Counted from the stretch's first letter, positions 50,249 through 59,872 are shown. The stretch: DNA of 64,000 nt from Flavobacterium sp. KMS (GCF_000813005.1 NZ_JSYP01000014.1:1-64000); one strand, 5' to 3'. A program made the numbers and translations. Notes: generated by a model not told the origin, from the letters alone.

Positions 50249-52660
50249 CTACTCATATTTCAAGTACCTCAAAACATCAATTTTAGTAACCTGATATGCT
50301 TTTGCCAAAACAATAGTTAGTGTTAAAAACAATAAAGACAAAAAGGCAACTACAAACGGAAATATCTGAATGTTTATTCTAAAAGCAAAATAGTCAAGCC
50401 ATTGTTGCAATAAGAAATACGCTGGAATAATCCCTATTATAAATCCTATTACACAGAAGATTACATATTGTTTAGATAATTCTTTGAGTAAAACATTAGT
50501 CTCTGCTCCTAGTGTTTTCCTGATAGCAATTTCGCGTAATCTACGTTCCATAGAAAAAGAAGCCAAAGCAAATAATCCAAATACGGCGATAAGAATAACA
50601 ATTGCATTTAATAAGGAAAATAAATCTCTTTGGTTTTCATACTTTTTATAGTTTCTGGCAAAATTCTTATCTACAAAATTATATTCAAAAGGATATTCTG
50701 CATCAACTTTTGATCTCCAAAACTTATCCAGATCAGCAATTGTTTTAGCCATATCTTGCGGAGCAATTTTAAAAGAAACATTATGTAAATTTTCTTTATT
50801 AATAGCACTTGCTGTTAAGTGTACAAAAATCATCGGACTTATTTCATTCTCAAGTCCAAAGTAATTAAAGTCCTTTACAACGCCTACAACTTTATAATCT
50901 TTACCTAGCCAATTAATTACTTTATCTATCGGATTTTTTTCTTGCATTGTCTTAACAGCCGCTTCGTTTACCAAAACGTTCGAAATTGTATCTGAAGAAA
51001 ACTTTTCATTTAAATATCTCCCTTTTACAATTTTGATTCCCAACATATCCAATACTCCAAAATCGACTCCCATACGCTGGATTAAGATTCCTTTATTGTT
51101 TTTATAAGAAAAACTATCCCAGGAATTCTCATTGCTACCAATAGAAAACAACCCTGCAGAAATAGCCTCAACACCTTTAATCTTCATTGCTTGCTGCTTA
51201 ATTAGTTTGTATCTTTCAAATTGACTTTTGCCTTGCTTAGGTTTAAAAATCACATCGATAATTTGAGCTCCGCTAAACCCTAAATCCTTTTCGTTCATAT
51301 ATTTTACCTGTTGGTACACTATAAATGAACCAATGATAAAAAAAGTAGCTATAGCAAATTGTAAAACCAGCATACCATTTCGCAGCCAAATTCCGCTTTT
51401 ACTACGAGAAAAATTCCCTTTTAAAACTTTTAATGGTTCAAAATTAGACACGTATATAGCAGGCAGAACTCCAGCAACTAAAATTACAATTACGAAAATA
51501 AGTATTAACTGAACATAAAATTGAGCTCCATTTAGCACAAGTTCTTTGCTTAAAAACGAATTATAAAAAGGCAACGAAAGTTCTACCATTACCAATGCCA
51601 ATAAAACTGAGAAAAGTGTAATTAACGCCGTTTCAAATACAAACTGTGCTATAATTTGCTTTTTTCCAGCTCCAACAATCTTCCTTACTCCTACTTCTTT
51701 GGCTCTTTTTACTGCATTGGCTGTAGCCAAATTGATATAATTTACAATAGACAGTAATAAGATAAGCACAGATAAACCCATCAATATTCGTAAGAATAAC
51801 AAATTGCCGCTACCTTCTGGAAAAGGACAATTTCCCGAATATAATCTGGTATTGGGTAAGGAAAGTAAACTGGCTTTAACAGGTTCGCCATACATCTTTA
51901 CATATTCCGCAACCGATACACCTTCTTCCCTTGCTGAAACTTTTAAATTATTATCTATAAAAATGGCATCCAAATCTTTTCTAATCGAAGTTGTGTCACT
52001 TTGCTTCTTGAGCTTAAGCATCAATCCATAATTATAACTCCATTTTCCTTTATCCTTTTCTAAATCTTCTTCTATCAAAGTAGTAACCAAATCTGGCATT
52101 ACAGACGATTTATGATTTAAACGATATACACCACGAACCATAAATATTTTATCCAAATACCTTACTTGCTTGTCCATCGGGTTTTCGTTTCCAAATAATC
52201 GAGAAGCAGTTTCCTCTGATAAAGCAATACTATTAAGATCCTTAAGAGCCGTTTTTCCGTTACCATGAATAAATTCGTAAGGAAAAAAAGTGAAAAAATT
52301 ACTTTGAGCCGTATAGATTTTATCTAATAATTCTCGCTTCCCTTTATAGGCTACCGTTTCTTTAGTATATAGACATTGGGTATAACAATAACTATCCAGC
52401 GCTGTCGACATTATTTTTAGCATTGGAGCAGTCGTCGTAGGATTTACCGACCAGATGTTACCTCCTCCTATATCATTCATAACCGAGTATACTTTGTCCT
52501 TTTCGGGATTCCACTGATCATAAGAATGTTCCTCGTTCCAATACAGAATCGCGAAAATTAATCCAGCAATTCCAATACTCAATCCTAAAACATTTAAAGC
52601 CGTAAAAAGCCTGTTGGTTTTTATGTGATAAATAAATATGTTGATCCAGTTCTTTAGCAT
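50249..52660 (-). CDS. MacB-type ABC transporter permease (second of pair)
   Basis: An 803-residue membrane protein with the MacB_PCD-FtsX layout twice. One N-terminal transmembrane helix (FTALNVLGLSIGIAGLIFAI) is followed by a large periplasmic domain, then an FtsX block of three helices with the cytoplasmic coupling motif GVRKIVGAGKKQII (about 325), a second periplasmic domain, and a C-terminal FtsX block with AIRKTLGAETNVLLKELSKQ. These permeases move substrates from periplasm to outer membrane or transmit mechanical force. It begins 1 bp after the upstream permease gene and is its paralogue (see 52662-55085). Confidence 0.93.
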   Translation of the reverse strand: MLKNWINIFIYHIKTNRLFTALNVLGLSIGIAGLIFAILYWNEEHSYDQWNPEKDKVYSVMNDIGGGNIWSVNPTTTAPMLKIMSTALDSYCYTQCLYTKETVAYKGKRELLDKIYTAQSNFFTFFPYEFIHGNGKTALKDLNSIALSEETASRLFGNENPMDKQVRYLDKIFMVRGVYRLNHKSSVMPDLVTTLIEEDLEKDKGKWSYNYGLMLKLKKQSDTTSIRKDLDAIFIDNNLKVSAREEGVSVAEYVKMYGEPVKASLLSLPNTRLYSGNCPFPEGSGNLLFLRILMGLSVLILLLSIVNYINLATANAVKRAKEVGVRKIVGAGKKQIIAQFVFETALITLFSVLLALVMVELSLPFYNSFLSKELVLNGAQFYVQLILIFVIVILVAGVLPAIYVSNFEPLKVLKGNFSRSKSGIWLRNGMLVLQFAIATFFIIGSFIVYQQVKYMNEKDLGFSGAQIIDVIFKPKQGKSQFERYKLIKQQAMKIKGVEAISAGLFSIGSNENSWDSFSYKNNKGILIQRMGVDFGVLDMLGIKIVKGRYLNEKFSSDTISNVLVNEAAVKTMQEKNPIDKVINWLGKDYKVVGVVKDFNYFGLENEISPMIFVHLTASAINKENLHNVSFKIAPQDMAKTIADLDKFWRSKVDAEYPFEYNFVDKNFARNYKKYENQRDLFSLLNAIVILIAVFGLFALASFSMERRLREIAIRKTLGAETNVLLKELSKQYVIFCVIGFIIGIIPAYFLLQQWLDYFAFRINIQIFPFVVAFLSLLFLTLTIVLAKAYQVTKIDVLRYLKYE

Positions 52661-52661
52661 C

Positions 52662-55085
52662 TTATTCGTATTTAAGGTATTTTAGAACATCTATTTTGGT
52701 TGCCTGATAAGCTCTTGTAAGTACAACTAATAATGTTAATACCAGTAAGACAGTAAATCCGATTATAAAAGGATAAACAGAAATGCTAATTCTGTAAGCA
52801 AAATTATCCAACCATTTGTTGAGGAAATAATACACTGGAAATAAAGCGATTAAAAAACCTATTATACTAAAAACAACATATTGCTTACAAAGTTCTTTTA
52901 ATAAAACATTTGTATCGGCACCAAGTGTTTTTCGAATAGCAATTTCCTTCATACGACGCTCAATAGAGTACGATGCGAGAGCAAATAACCCAAAAAGTGC
53001 AATTATAATAACAATGACATTCAACAAAGTGAAAAGATTCTTTTGCTTCACATAATTACTATAAGATCTTTTATATTCTTTATCTACAAAATCGTATGAA
53101 AACGGATATTCAGTATCTACTTTTTTTGTCCAAAGGTTTTCTATATCAGCTATGGTTTGCTGCATAGTTTTAGGATCGGCTGTAATATAAATATTATTCA
53201 AAAGTCCAGGAAACCAGGGTACAGTTTTAAAATGGAAAAAGGACATTGGAGGTATTGGATCTCCCGGATTTCCGATATTAAAATCTTTTACAACCCCAAC
53301 AATAATAGCATCATTTCCGTTCCAGTTTAGTTTTTTACCTATCGGATTTTTTTCATTTAATAATTTTAGGGCAGTTTCATTAATTAGCATCGAAGTAATG
53401 GTGTCCTGCGCAAATTTCGGACTCAAATAGCGCCCTTTTACAATTTTTATTTTCATCATTTCCAACAGTCCAAAATCTATTGGCATATTACTACCATCAA
53501 TATTTTTATCTTTATAATGATATGATATTACAGATTTTGCCCCACTCCCAAAAACAAAGCCTCCTCCTGCAACTTGTTGTACTCCCTTTATATGTTGCAA
53601 TTGGTTTTTAATACTGTTGTATCGGGCAAATTGTTCTTTTTCAGTTATTGCTTCCCCGTAAATATTTCTGTAAGAGATATTAAGAATTTGTTTTCCGTTA
53701 AAACCCAAATCTTTTGAATTCATAAGCTCTATTTGCTCATACACAATATAAGATCCAATAATAAAGAAAGTTGCTACCGCAAATTGAAATATCAGCATAC
53801 CGTTTCTAAGCCAGATACCGTTTTTACTTCGCCCAAAGTTTCCTTTTAAAACCTTTAGCGGTTCAAAATTAGCAACATAAATAGCTGGAAATATTCCTGC
53901 CACGACAACGGTTACAAAAAATATAACAACAAGCTGCGAGTAAAACTGTCCCGTTTGTAAAACGAGAGATTTTTCTAAAAAAGCATTGTAATACGGTAAA
54001 GAAATCTCGACAATAACCAATGCTATTAAAATTGAAAACAACGAAATGATAGCAGTTTCAAAAATAAATTGTTGAATTATAGAGAGTTTCGAAGCTCCGA
54101 TAATTTTGCGAACTCCAACTTCTTTAGCCCTTTTTATAGCATTTGCCGTTGCCGAATTAACATAATTTACAATAGATAACAGTAGGATCAAAACCGATAA
54201 CCCAACCATAATAAGTAAAAATTGAAGATTACCTTTTGCTTCTATTAAACTACCAGTTTTTGAATGTAAACGAATAGATGATAAGGGTTCTAAAAGGGGT
54301 TTTACTTCGCCAAATTTCTTAATAAATTCTTCAATTTTAATACCTTGATCCTTTGCATAACGAGCTGTCATATTCTCAAAATATATTTTTTGAAGATTTT
54401 GAGTCACTCGTTTTTGGTCATTCGGATTTTTTAATTTTAACAACAGAACAAATTGAAAATTACCCCATTGCTGAATCGTTTCTTTTATTCTTGCATCCAT
54501 AAAATTGACCACACAAGAAGGATTATATACTGATTTTTTATCCAGCTTATAAACACCTCTTACAATCAGAACTTTTTTCTGTAAAACTACTTTTTTACCC
54601 AGAGCCGTTTCGTTTCCAAAAAGGGTAATAGCCAGGTCTTGCGATAAACAAATACTGTTTACATCTGGTAATGCAGCTTTTTGATTCCCCTCTATAAACT
54701 CATAAGGGAAATATTCAAAAAAGTTTTTTTGTGCTACGACAACCTTGTCAGATTGAACTTTTTTATTATTAAAATACAGTATCTCATTATCATAACTTCC
54801 GCTTAAATAACAGTACGATTCTACTTCAGGACTTACAGCCTGTATCGCAGATCCTATTGGTGATGAACTCGAAGCCCAATAGGTAGTTGCATCCATTTGA
54901 TTAGCAACTAAAAAGACATTTTCTTTATTAGGATTCCATTGGTCATAACTCTGTTCGTCGTTCCAATATAAAATCGCAAAAATTAAACCTGCAATTCCAA
55001 TACCCAAGCCCAAAACATTCAAAGCCGTAAAAAGCTTATTGTTTTTGATGTGATAAATAAATACGTTGATCCAGTTCTTTAGCAT
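52662..55085 (-). CDS. MacB-type ABC transporter permease (first of pair)
   Basis: An 807-residue paralogue of the next gene with the same order of segments; the first 55 residues are almost the same (FIYHIKNNKLFTALNVLGLG and GIAGLIFAILYWNDEQSYDQ). FtsX blocks carry GVRKIIGASKLSII and AIRKTLGADTNVLLKELCKQ. The periplasmic parts differ far more than the membrane parts. Two full-length permeases with one ATPase suggest a heterodimer. It starts 3 bp after the ATPase gene. Likely controlled by the divergent sigma-54 two-component pair. Confidence 0.93.
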   Translation of the reverse strand: MLKNWINVFIYHIKNNKLFTALNVLGLGIGIAGLIFAILYWNDEQSYDQWNPNKENVFLVANQMDATTYWASSSSPIGSAIQAVSPEVESYCYLSGSYDNEILYFNNKKVQSDKVVVAQKNFFEYFPYEFIEGNQKAALPDVNSICLSQDLAITLFGNETALGKKVVLQKKVLIVRGVYKLDKKSVYNPSCVVNFMDARIKETIQQWGNFQFVLLLKLKNPNDQKRVTQNLQKIYFENMTARYAKDQGIKIEEFIKKFGEVKPLLEPLSSIRLHSKTGSLIEAKGNLQFLLIMVGLSVLILLLSIVNYVNSATANAIKRAKEVGVRKIIGASKLSIIQQFIFETAIISLFSILIALVIVEISLPYYNAFLEKSLVLQTGQFYSQLVVIFFVTVVVAGIFPAIYVANFEPLKVLKGNFGRSKNGIWLRNGMLIFQFAVATFFIIGSYIVYEQIELMNSKDLGFNGKQILNISYRNIYGEAITEKEQFARYNSIKNQLQHIKGVQQVAGGGFVFGSGAKSVISYHYKDKNIDGSNMPIDFGLLEMMKIKIVKGRYLSPKFAQDTITSMLINETALKLLNEKNPIGKKLNWNGNDAIIVGVVKDFNIGNPGDPIPPMSFFHFKTVPWFPGLLNNIYITADPKTMQQTIADIENLWTKKVDTEYPFSYDFVDKEYKRSYSNYVKQKNLFTLLNVIVIIIALFGLFALASYSIERRMKEIAIRKTLGADTNVLLKELCKQYVVFSIIGFLIALFPVYYFLNKWLDNFAYRISISVYPFIIGFTVLLVLTLLVVLTRAYQATKIDVLKYLKYE

Positions 55086-55088
55086 GAT

Positions 55089-55802
55089 TTAGTTTATTGA
55101 GTTACTTACTAAAACATCTACATTTCGATTATTCTTTTTTTCCGAAAGAATAATACCATCTTTCATTAAAATGGTTCTCTGCGAAAATGAAGCATCATAA
55201 TCAGAGTGTGTAACCATTAAAATTGTAGAACCACTAGCATGAAGATCCGTTAATAATTCCATTACTTCATTGCCGTTTTTACTGTCCAGATTTCCTGTAG
55301 GCTCATCGGCAAGAATAATTTTAGGGTCATTAATTAAAGCTCTGGCAACAGCCACACGTTGTTGTTGTCCTCCCGAAAGTTGTTGTGGATAATGTTTTAA
55401 ACGATGAGAAATACCTAATATAGTTGCAATATTCTCTACTTTTTTCTTTCTTTCTGATGATGGAACATTGTTGTAAATTAATGGCAATTCGATATTATCA
55501 TAAACTGATAATTCATCAATTAAATTAAAATTCTGAAAAATGAATCCAATGTTTTCTTTTCTGGCTTTCGATACAAATTTCTCTTTTAGTCCAACCATTT
55601 CCTGTCCTAACAATTCATAACTTCCGCCAGAAGCACTGTCTAATAATCCGATGATATTTAATAAAGTCGATTTCCCACTTCCAGATGGTCCCATGATCGA
55701 TATAAAATCGCCTTCGTTTACCGTTAATGAAATTTCGCTTAAAGCTTTTGTCTCTACTTCTTCAGTTCTAAATATTTTAGAAAGCATTTCAATTTTGATC
55801 AT
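55089..55802 (-). CDS. ABC transporter ATP-binding protein (MacB/LolD type)
   Basis: A 237-residue ATPase with all motifs: Walker A GPSGSGKST (about 38-46), Q-loop IFQNFNLIDELSVYDN, signature LSGGQQQRVAVARALIND, Walker B IILADEPTGNLDS, and H-loop MVTHSD. The LDS after Walker B and the length are typical of the MacB/LolD/FtsE group, which serve FtsX-type permeases. First gene of a minus-strand operon with the two permeases. The promoter must lie in 55803-56082, shared with the response-regulator gene. Confidence 0.94.
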   Translation of the reverse strand: MIKIEMLSKIFRTEEVETKALSEISLTVNEGDFISIMGPSGSGKSTLLNIIGLLDSASGGSYELLGQEMVGLKEKFVSKARKENIGFIFQNFNLIDELSVYDNIELPLIYNNVPSSERKKKVENIATILGISHRLKHYPQQLSGGQQQRVAVARALINDPKIILADEPTGNLDSKNGNEVMELLTDLHASGSTILMVTHSDYDASFSQRTILMKDGIILSEKKNNRNVDVLVSNSIN

Positions 55803-55967
55803 AATAATTTGATTTTTGATGTTTGTTTTTCTGTCTAAGAATTGTATCGCTGAAGTAAAAAACAGATCCTAAATTAAGATAATTGATAACATAATCTATA
55901 AATATCTATTTTTGTTACATTTACTAGCAATAATGATTCTCATACTTGATGATTTACTAGTCTTAAA

Positions 55968-55983
55968 GTGATTTTCATGCCAA
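55968..55983 (-). promoter_or_regulatory. Weak sigma-54-like promoter candidate for the ABC operon
   Basis: On the minus strand TTGGCATGAAAATCAC has a perfect -24 part (TTGGCATG) but a poor -12 part (ATCAC where TTGC is expected; the key GC reads AC). It points toward the ABC operon, which lies opposite a sigma-54 activator gene. The -12 mismatch is serious, so this is only a candidate. Confidence 0.25.
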
Positions 55984-56041
55984 AAATTAAAAATATGTAA
56001 CTGGCTTATTTTTAAGTTTTTATTTAAAGCCAAATTTAAAA

Positions 56042-56059
56042 GTGTCCATTATTGGACAC
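56042..56059. promoter_or_regulatory. Palindromic binding-site candidate for the response regulator
   Basis: GTGTCCATTATTGGACAC is a perfect inverted repeat with a four-base centre, 24 bp before the response-regulator start and in the shared region with the ABC operon. A further half-site CGTCCA follows at 56064-56069. Fis-type activators bind such dyads as enhancers. On the minus strand an exact -7 element TAAATTTG lies next to it (56038-56031). Confidence 0.6.
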
Positions 56060-56082
56060 CTTTCGTCCAAAACCGAACAAGA

Positions 56083-57429
56083 ATGAAAAAGACAAATGCC
56101 TCAATATTGATTATAGATGACCAGGAAGACATCCTTTTTGCATCAAAAGTGTACTTAAAAAAGTATTTTGAGAACATTTATACGCTCAATAATCCAAAAA
56201 ATATCGTCGAATTATTGGCAAAAAACACCATCGATGTAGTTTTGCTCGATATGAATTATAGAATAGGTTTTGAGGACGGAAAAGAAGGTTTATATTTATT
56301 AAAAGAGATAAAAACGCTTTCGCCAAAAACAGTTGTTATCCTAATGACCGCTTTTGGTAAAGTCGAAACGGCTGTAGAAGGTTTAAAATCGGGTGCTTTT
56401 GATTATATCTTAAAACCATGGGAAAATAAAAAACTACTAGAATCTGTAAAACAAGCAGTAGATAAATCTCGTAAAGACCAAAAGAAACTGAAAGACCACG
56501 AACCTGCAGAAGATTTCTTTATTGGCAATTCAGAGATTATAAAAAAAGCATATTCATTGGCAGATAAAGTGGCAAAAACCGATGCTAATGTTTTGATTCT
56601 GGGCGAAAACGGAACTGGTAAATTTGTTTTAGCACATCATATTTACACACAATCCGAAAGAAAAAACAGTCCATTTATCGCAGTCGATTTGGGATCTTTA
56701 AACTCTAATATATTCGAAAGCGAATTATTTGGCTATGCCAAAGGTGCTTTTACCGATGCTAAAATTGATACTCCCGGACGTTTTGAAATGGCGCAGAACG
56801 GAACTATTTTCTTAGACGAAATAGGAAATGTTCCGCTGCATTTACAATCTAAACTCTTGCAGGTTATACAAACCAAAACCGTAACCCGATTAGGAGAAAC
56901 AAAAGCAAGACCTCTTAATGTACGTATCATAACGGCAACCAACTTAAATCTTAAACTAGAGGTTGAGGATAAAACCTTTAGAGAAGACTTGTATTATCGT
57001 ATTAATACGATGGAGATAGTGTTACCGCCGTTGCGAGAACGAAACGAAGACAAAATTCCTCTGGCAGAATATCTTTTAGAAAAAATGATTGTTAAATACG
57101 GAAGAGACGAAATTACTTTTGACAAAAAAGTATTCGAACAAATCGAAAAGCACGCTTGGAAAGGTAATATCCGTGAAATGGAAAACAAAATAGAACGCGC
57201 TGTTATCCTTTGCGAAAACAATCTCATTACGGTTTCTGATTTGGATTTAAACGAAATAACAACTTATGACGAAAATCCGGATGATATTCAGCTTTCCACA
57301 GTCGAAAAAGCTACCGTCGAAAAAGCATTACTCAAGAACAATAATAATATAAGTAAAACAGCTGAAGAACTAGGATTATCAAGAGGCTCATTATACCGAC
57401 GTTTAGAGAAATACAATATTAATCCATAA
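56083..57429 (+). CDS. Sigma-54-dependent response regulator (NtrC family)
   Basis: A 448-residue three-domain regulator. Receiver: LIIDDQEDILFAS, phospho-acceptor in VVLLDMNYRIGFEDG (Asp about 56), and conserved Thr/Lys in MTAFGK and ILKPW. The AAA+ core carries Walker A GENGTGKFV (about 174-182), the sigma-54 contact loop as GAFTDA in FGYAKGAFTDAKID (the usual GAFTGA has Gly in place of this Asp), and Walker B GTIFLDEIGN. A C-terminal Fis HTH reads ISKTAEELGLSRGSLYRRLE. Upstream is a GTGTCCA dyad, likely its target. It pairs with the histidine kinase 164 bp downstream and lies divergent from the MacB-type exporter. Confidence 0.94.
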   Translation: MKKTNASILIIDDQEDILFASKVYLKKYFENIYTLNNPKNIVELLAKNTIDVVLLDMNYRIGFEDGKEGLYLLKEIKTLSPKTVVILMTAFGKVETAVEGLKSGAFDYILKPWENKKLLESVKQAVDKSRKDQKKLKDHEPAEDFFIGNSEIIKKAYSLADKVAKTDANVLILGENGTGKFVLAHHIYTQSERKNSPFIAVDLGSLNSNIFESELFGYAKGAFTDAKIDTPGRFEMAQNGTIFLDEIGNVPLHLQSKLLQVIQTKTVTRLGETKARPLNVRIITATNLNLKLEVEDKTFREDLYYRINTMEIVLPPLRERNEDKIPLAEYLLEKMIVKYGRDEITFDKKVFEQIEKHAWKGNIREMENKIERAVILCENNLITVSDLDLNEITTYDENPDDIQLSTVEKATVEKALLKNNNNISKTAEELGLSRGSLYRRLEKYNINP

Positions 57430-57593
57430 GTTTTGAAATTAACCGCAAAGTATACAATCTTTTTAATCCTTTTAATCTGTGGCTAAAAATTTTACCGCAA
57501 AGAACGCAAAGGTTTACGCAAAGGTCGCAAAGTTTTGAATGTGATTAATCTGTGACAGAAACCAGTTTAACGAATAATACATTACTATCTACT
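57430..57593. repeat. R1 repeat units between regulator and kinase genes
   Basis: Two R1-type units lie here: ATTAACCGCAAAGTATAC (57441) and TTTACCGCAAAGAACGCAAA (57493-57512) followed by ACGCAAAGGTCGCAAAG, each linked to an AATCTGTGGC/GACA motif. The kinase message, if co-transcribed, passes through this repeat. Confidence 0.7.
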
Positions 57594-58928
57594 ATGTTTA
57601 AATCATTAAAAATATACAATCTTCTTTTTCTGAGATTACTACTTATTTTATCTGGTGTAGAAATCGCTATTTACTTCTTTAAAAAGGAATTGATTTTTAC
57701 TGCTATATTTAGCTTGTTCATCGTTTTTTTCCTTGTACGCGAAATGTATTTTTATGTTCGTAATTTCGTTTTACTTTATAATAAAACTATTGCATCGATA
57801 TTGCAAAATGATTTTAGTTCGGATTTTTCTAAACATAAATTCAACAAAAATTATGATGATTTATTCACTTTATATGATACTCTAAAAAACAACCAAAAAG
57901 AACAAGTTTCAAGAGATATTATATATCGCTCTATATTGAATAATATCGAAACCGGAATTTTTATTCTGCAAAAAGATGGCGATGAATGGAACATTTTTTT
58001 GATGAATGACTATTTCTCCAAATATTTTGATGTGCCTAAAATTTCTAAATGGAAATATCTAAAGAACCATTTACCAACTTTGTGCGAAGTTATCGAAGAT
58101 CAGGATTTTCAGGAAATTAAAACATCACTAGAAATTCGTGTGAATCAGGAAAACGTGCAAACCTTTGTCATGCAGACTTCCAGAACAGAAATATGCGATT
58201 TAGATTATTTTATTGTCTTACTAGATTCGATTCAAAATGTGGTAGAGAAAAAAGAGAAAGAAGCTTGGGGAAATTTAATGAAAGTGATTTCTCATGAACT
58301 TTTAAACTCCATCACTCCTATTCGTTCTATTTGCCAAAACCTACAAGATTTGGTCGATCAGGACACCATGTCGACCGAAGACCTGGAAGACATTAAAAAT
58401 AGCGTGGGAACAATGCTAAGAAGAAGCGACCATTTGCAAAAATTTATCGAAGGATATCGCAAGTTAGCCATGTTGCCCTCTCCTAAAAAAGAAAAGATAG
58501 AATTGCAGTATTGGGTAGAAAATAGTCTTCAGGTTATGGCTCCGTTGTTTCAAAAAAATCAAATAGAAGTTATAAATACAATCGCTTTAAATCGCAAGAT
58601 AAATGTTGATTCTCAGCAGATGGAACAAGTACTGATTAATCTTCTAACAAATTGTATTTATGCACTCGAAGATTCTTTAAACAAACAAATTATTATTTCG
58701 GCTGAAGCCAAAGAAAACCGAACTTTTATACGAATTACCGATACCGGAAAAGGCATCGAAAAAGAAATAGAAAACAAGATATTCTTGCCGTTTTTTACTA
58801 CCCGCCAAGAAGGTGCAGGAATTGGATTAACCTTGTCCAAAAGTATTGTAGAAGCCCATGGAGGTTATCTCGCTCATAAAAATGAAAATGGTAAAACTAC
58901 TTTTGAACTTTGTTTGGTAGAGGATTAA
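57594..58928 (+). CDS. Sensor histidine kinase of the sigma-54 system
   Basis: About 444 residues from the ATG at 57594 (MFKSLKIYNLLFLRLLLILS); a GTG 14 codons upstream lies inside the R1 repeat and is less likely. Two N-terminal transmembrane segments with almost no periplasmic loop are followed by a PAS-like region (IIYRSILNNIETGIFILQKD). The H-box is VISHELLNSITPIRSICQNL, and the ATPase has N-box QVLINLLTNCIYALED, ADTGKG-type ITDTGKGIEKEI and GAGIGLTLSKSIVEAHGG. The signal is probably sensed inside or at the membrane. Partner of the response regulator; they likely adjust the MacB-type exporter. Confidence 0.92.
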   Translation: MFKSLKIYNLLFLRLLLILSGVEIAIYFFKKELIFTAIFSLFIVFFLVREMYFYVRNFVLLYNKTIASILQNDFSSDFSKHKFNKNYDDLFTLYDTLKNNQKEQVSRDIIYRSILNNIETGIFILQKDGDEWNIFLMNDYFSKYFDVPKISKWKYLKNHLPTLCEVIEDQDFQEIKTSLEIRVNQENVQTFVMQTSRTEICDLDYFIVLLDSIQNVVEKKEKEAWGNLMKVISHELLNSITPIRSICQNLQDLVDQDTMSTEDLEDIKNSVGTMLRRSDHLQKFIEGYRKLAMLPSPKKEKIELQYWVENSLQVMAPLFQKNQIEVINTIALNRKINVDSQQMEQVLINLLTNCIYALEDSLNKQIIISAEAKENRTFIRITDTGKGIEKEIENKIFLPFFTTRQEGAGIGLTLSKSIVEAHGGYLAHKNENGKTTFELCLVED

Positions 58929-59357
58929 TTATCTTTAAAACTTTTTTATTAGTAAACGAACACTAAATCATTAGTACTATAAATCGTAAGGTAAAAATAC
59001 CTGTATATGTAACTATATATGATAAAGTTCCTGAATAAAATCAAACTAATACCTTTACAACGGATCGCAAGTACAAATAACATATTATAAACATTGCCAA
59101 CGGTTTCAACCGTTGGAACGAAATGTATTATCACAATCTTAATCGAACATTAGTAAAGAAATAAAGTTAATTTCTTTAAATAACTTTCAAAACTATGTCG
59201 AGTTACTCACGAAGATTCCTCTTTCATCGGAATGACAAGATTGAGAGATACAATGGAAAAGCTAACTGCAAAGTGTACAAAGATTTACACATAAACTAAT
59301 TAATCTTTGAACCTTTGCAACTTAGAACCTTAGAATCTTAGCACCTTAAAAAAAACT
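58929..59357. repeat. Intergenic region with R6 copy 3 and R1/CTTTGAACC repeats
   Basis: No gene in about 430 bp. It contains R6 copy 3 (59197-59239), an R1-like unit CTAACTGCAAAGTGTACAAA near 59261, and the ATCTTTGAACCTTTGCAACT...ACCTTAG repeats at 59301-59346. A short dyad CAACGGTTTCAACCGTTGG at 59098-59116 could be a terminator for the kinase gene, though no T-run follows. Confidence 0.65.
59197..59239 (-). repeat. R6 hairpin repeat, copy 3
   Basis: On the minus strand it begins CTTGTCATTCCGATGAAAGA and ends GTAACTCGAC. The arms that read ACCCT/AGGGT in copies 1 and 2 read ATTCC/GGAAT here, so pairing is kept although both sides changed. Confidence 0.65.
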
Positions 59358-59786
59358 CTATTTCCCTTTTATAATTTTCCCATCCTTAGTAAATTCCAAA
59401 TCGATTTTGTTTGTTAAATCCACATCAACATCTTTATGTCCGTAATCGATATGAGTAATTTTTTCGTTTGGATAATTCTTGGCAACATACTCTTTAATTG
59501 ATGCGGCAATAAACTCGGTAGGAATTGGTTTGTTCCCTCCATCTACTTCACGATAAGAACCATCTTTCCAGAATTCTATCTCGGTACCATCTTTAAGTAT
59601 TACCTCATACCCTTTTTCGCCATGTTCAGCATCTTTTTTGACAATCTCTACTGTTGAATGGCTAAAATATTTTTGCAGAAATTCCTGTGATGCTTTCGGT
59701 AATTCAGTAATTGTAATTCTCTTTTGTGCACTAGCCGATAATACAGAACCTAGTATTAATGCGGCAAAAATCATTTTACTTTTCAT
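59358..59786 (-). CDS. Exported PepSY-like protein (DUF2874/BLIP-like)
   Basis: A 142-residue periplasmic protein with signal peptide MKSKMIFAALILGSVLSASAQ. Two repeats of a small alpha+beta PepSY-like unit follow: LPKASQEFLQKYFSHSTVEI with YEVILKDGTEIEFWKDGSYR, and FIAASIKEYVAKNYPNEKIT with KIDLEFTKDGKIIKG. Such proteins are common in Bacteroidota and are often linked to two-component or protease control; the precise role is unknown. It is divergent from a MarR gene, with a palindrome in the shared region. Confidence 0.85.
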   Translation of the reverse strand: MKSKMIFAALILGSVLSASAQKRITITELPKASQEFLQKYFSHSTVEIVKKDAEHGEKGYEVILKDGTEIEFWKDGSYREVDGGNKPIPTEFIAASIKEYVAKNYPNEKITHIDYGHKDVDVDLTNKIDLEFTKDGKIIKGK

Positions 59787-59854
59787 AATTCACTCATTTA
59801 CAAAATCATAACTAATTTAATAAAAATAATAACCAATATTGAAATAAATAATTA

Positions 59855-59872
59855 TATTTGATATATCAAATA
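59855..59872. promoter_or_regulatory. MarR operator candidate
   Basis: TATTTGATATATCAAATA is a perfect 18-bp palindrome 23 bp before the MarR start. It overlaps an exact plus-strand -7 element TATATTTG (59853-59860); the mirror element CAAATATA on the plus strand (59877-59884) gives TATATTTG toward the PepSY-like gene. MarR dimers bind such dyads and would block RNA polymerase here, possibly in both directions. Confidence 0.7.

Noticed and set aside
56002..56017. TGGC-N7 sequence on the plus strand as a sigma-54 promoter for the response regulator.
   Set aside because: No GC at the -12 position, so it fails the core requirement.
57552..57593. GTG start for the histidine kinase, 14 codons upstream of the ATG.
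   Set aside because: The GTG lies inside the repeated AATCTGTGACA motif and the added residues precede a normal first transmembrane segment; ATG at 57594 is preferred.
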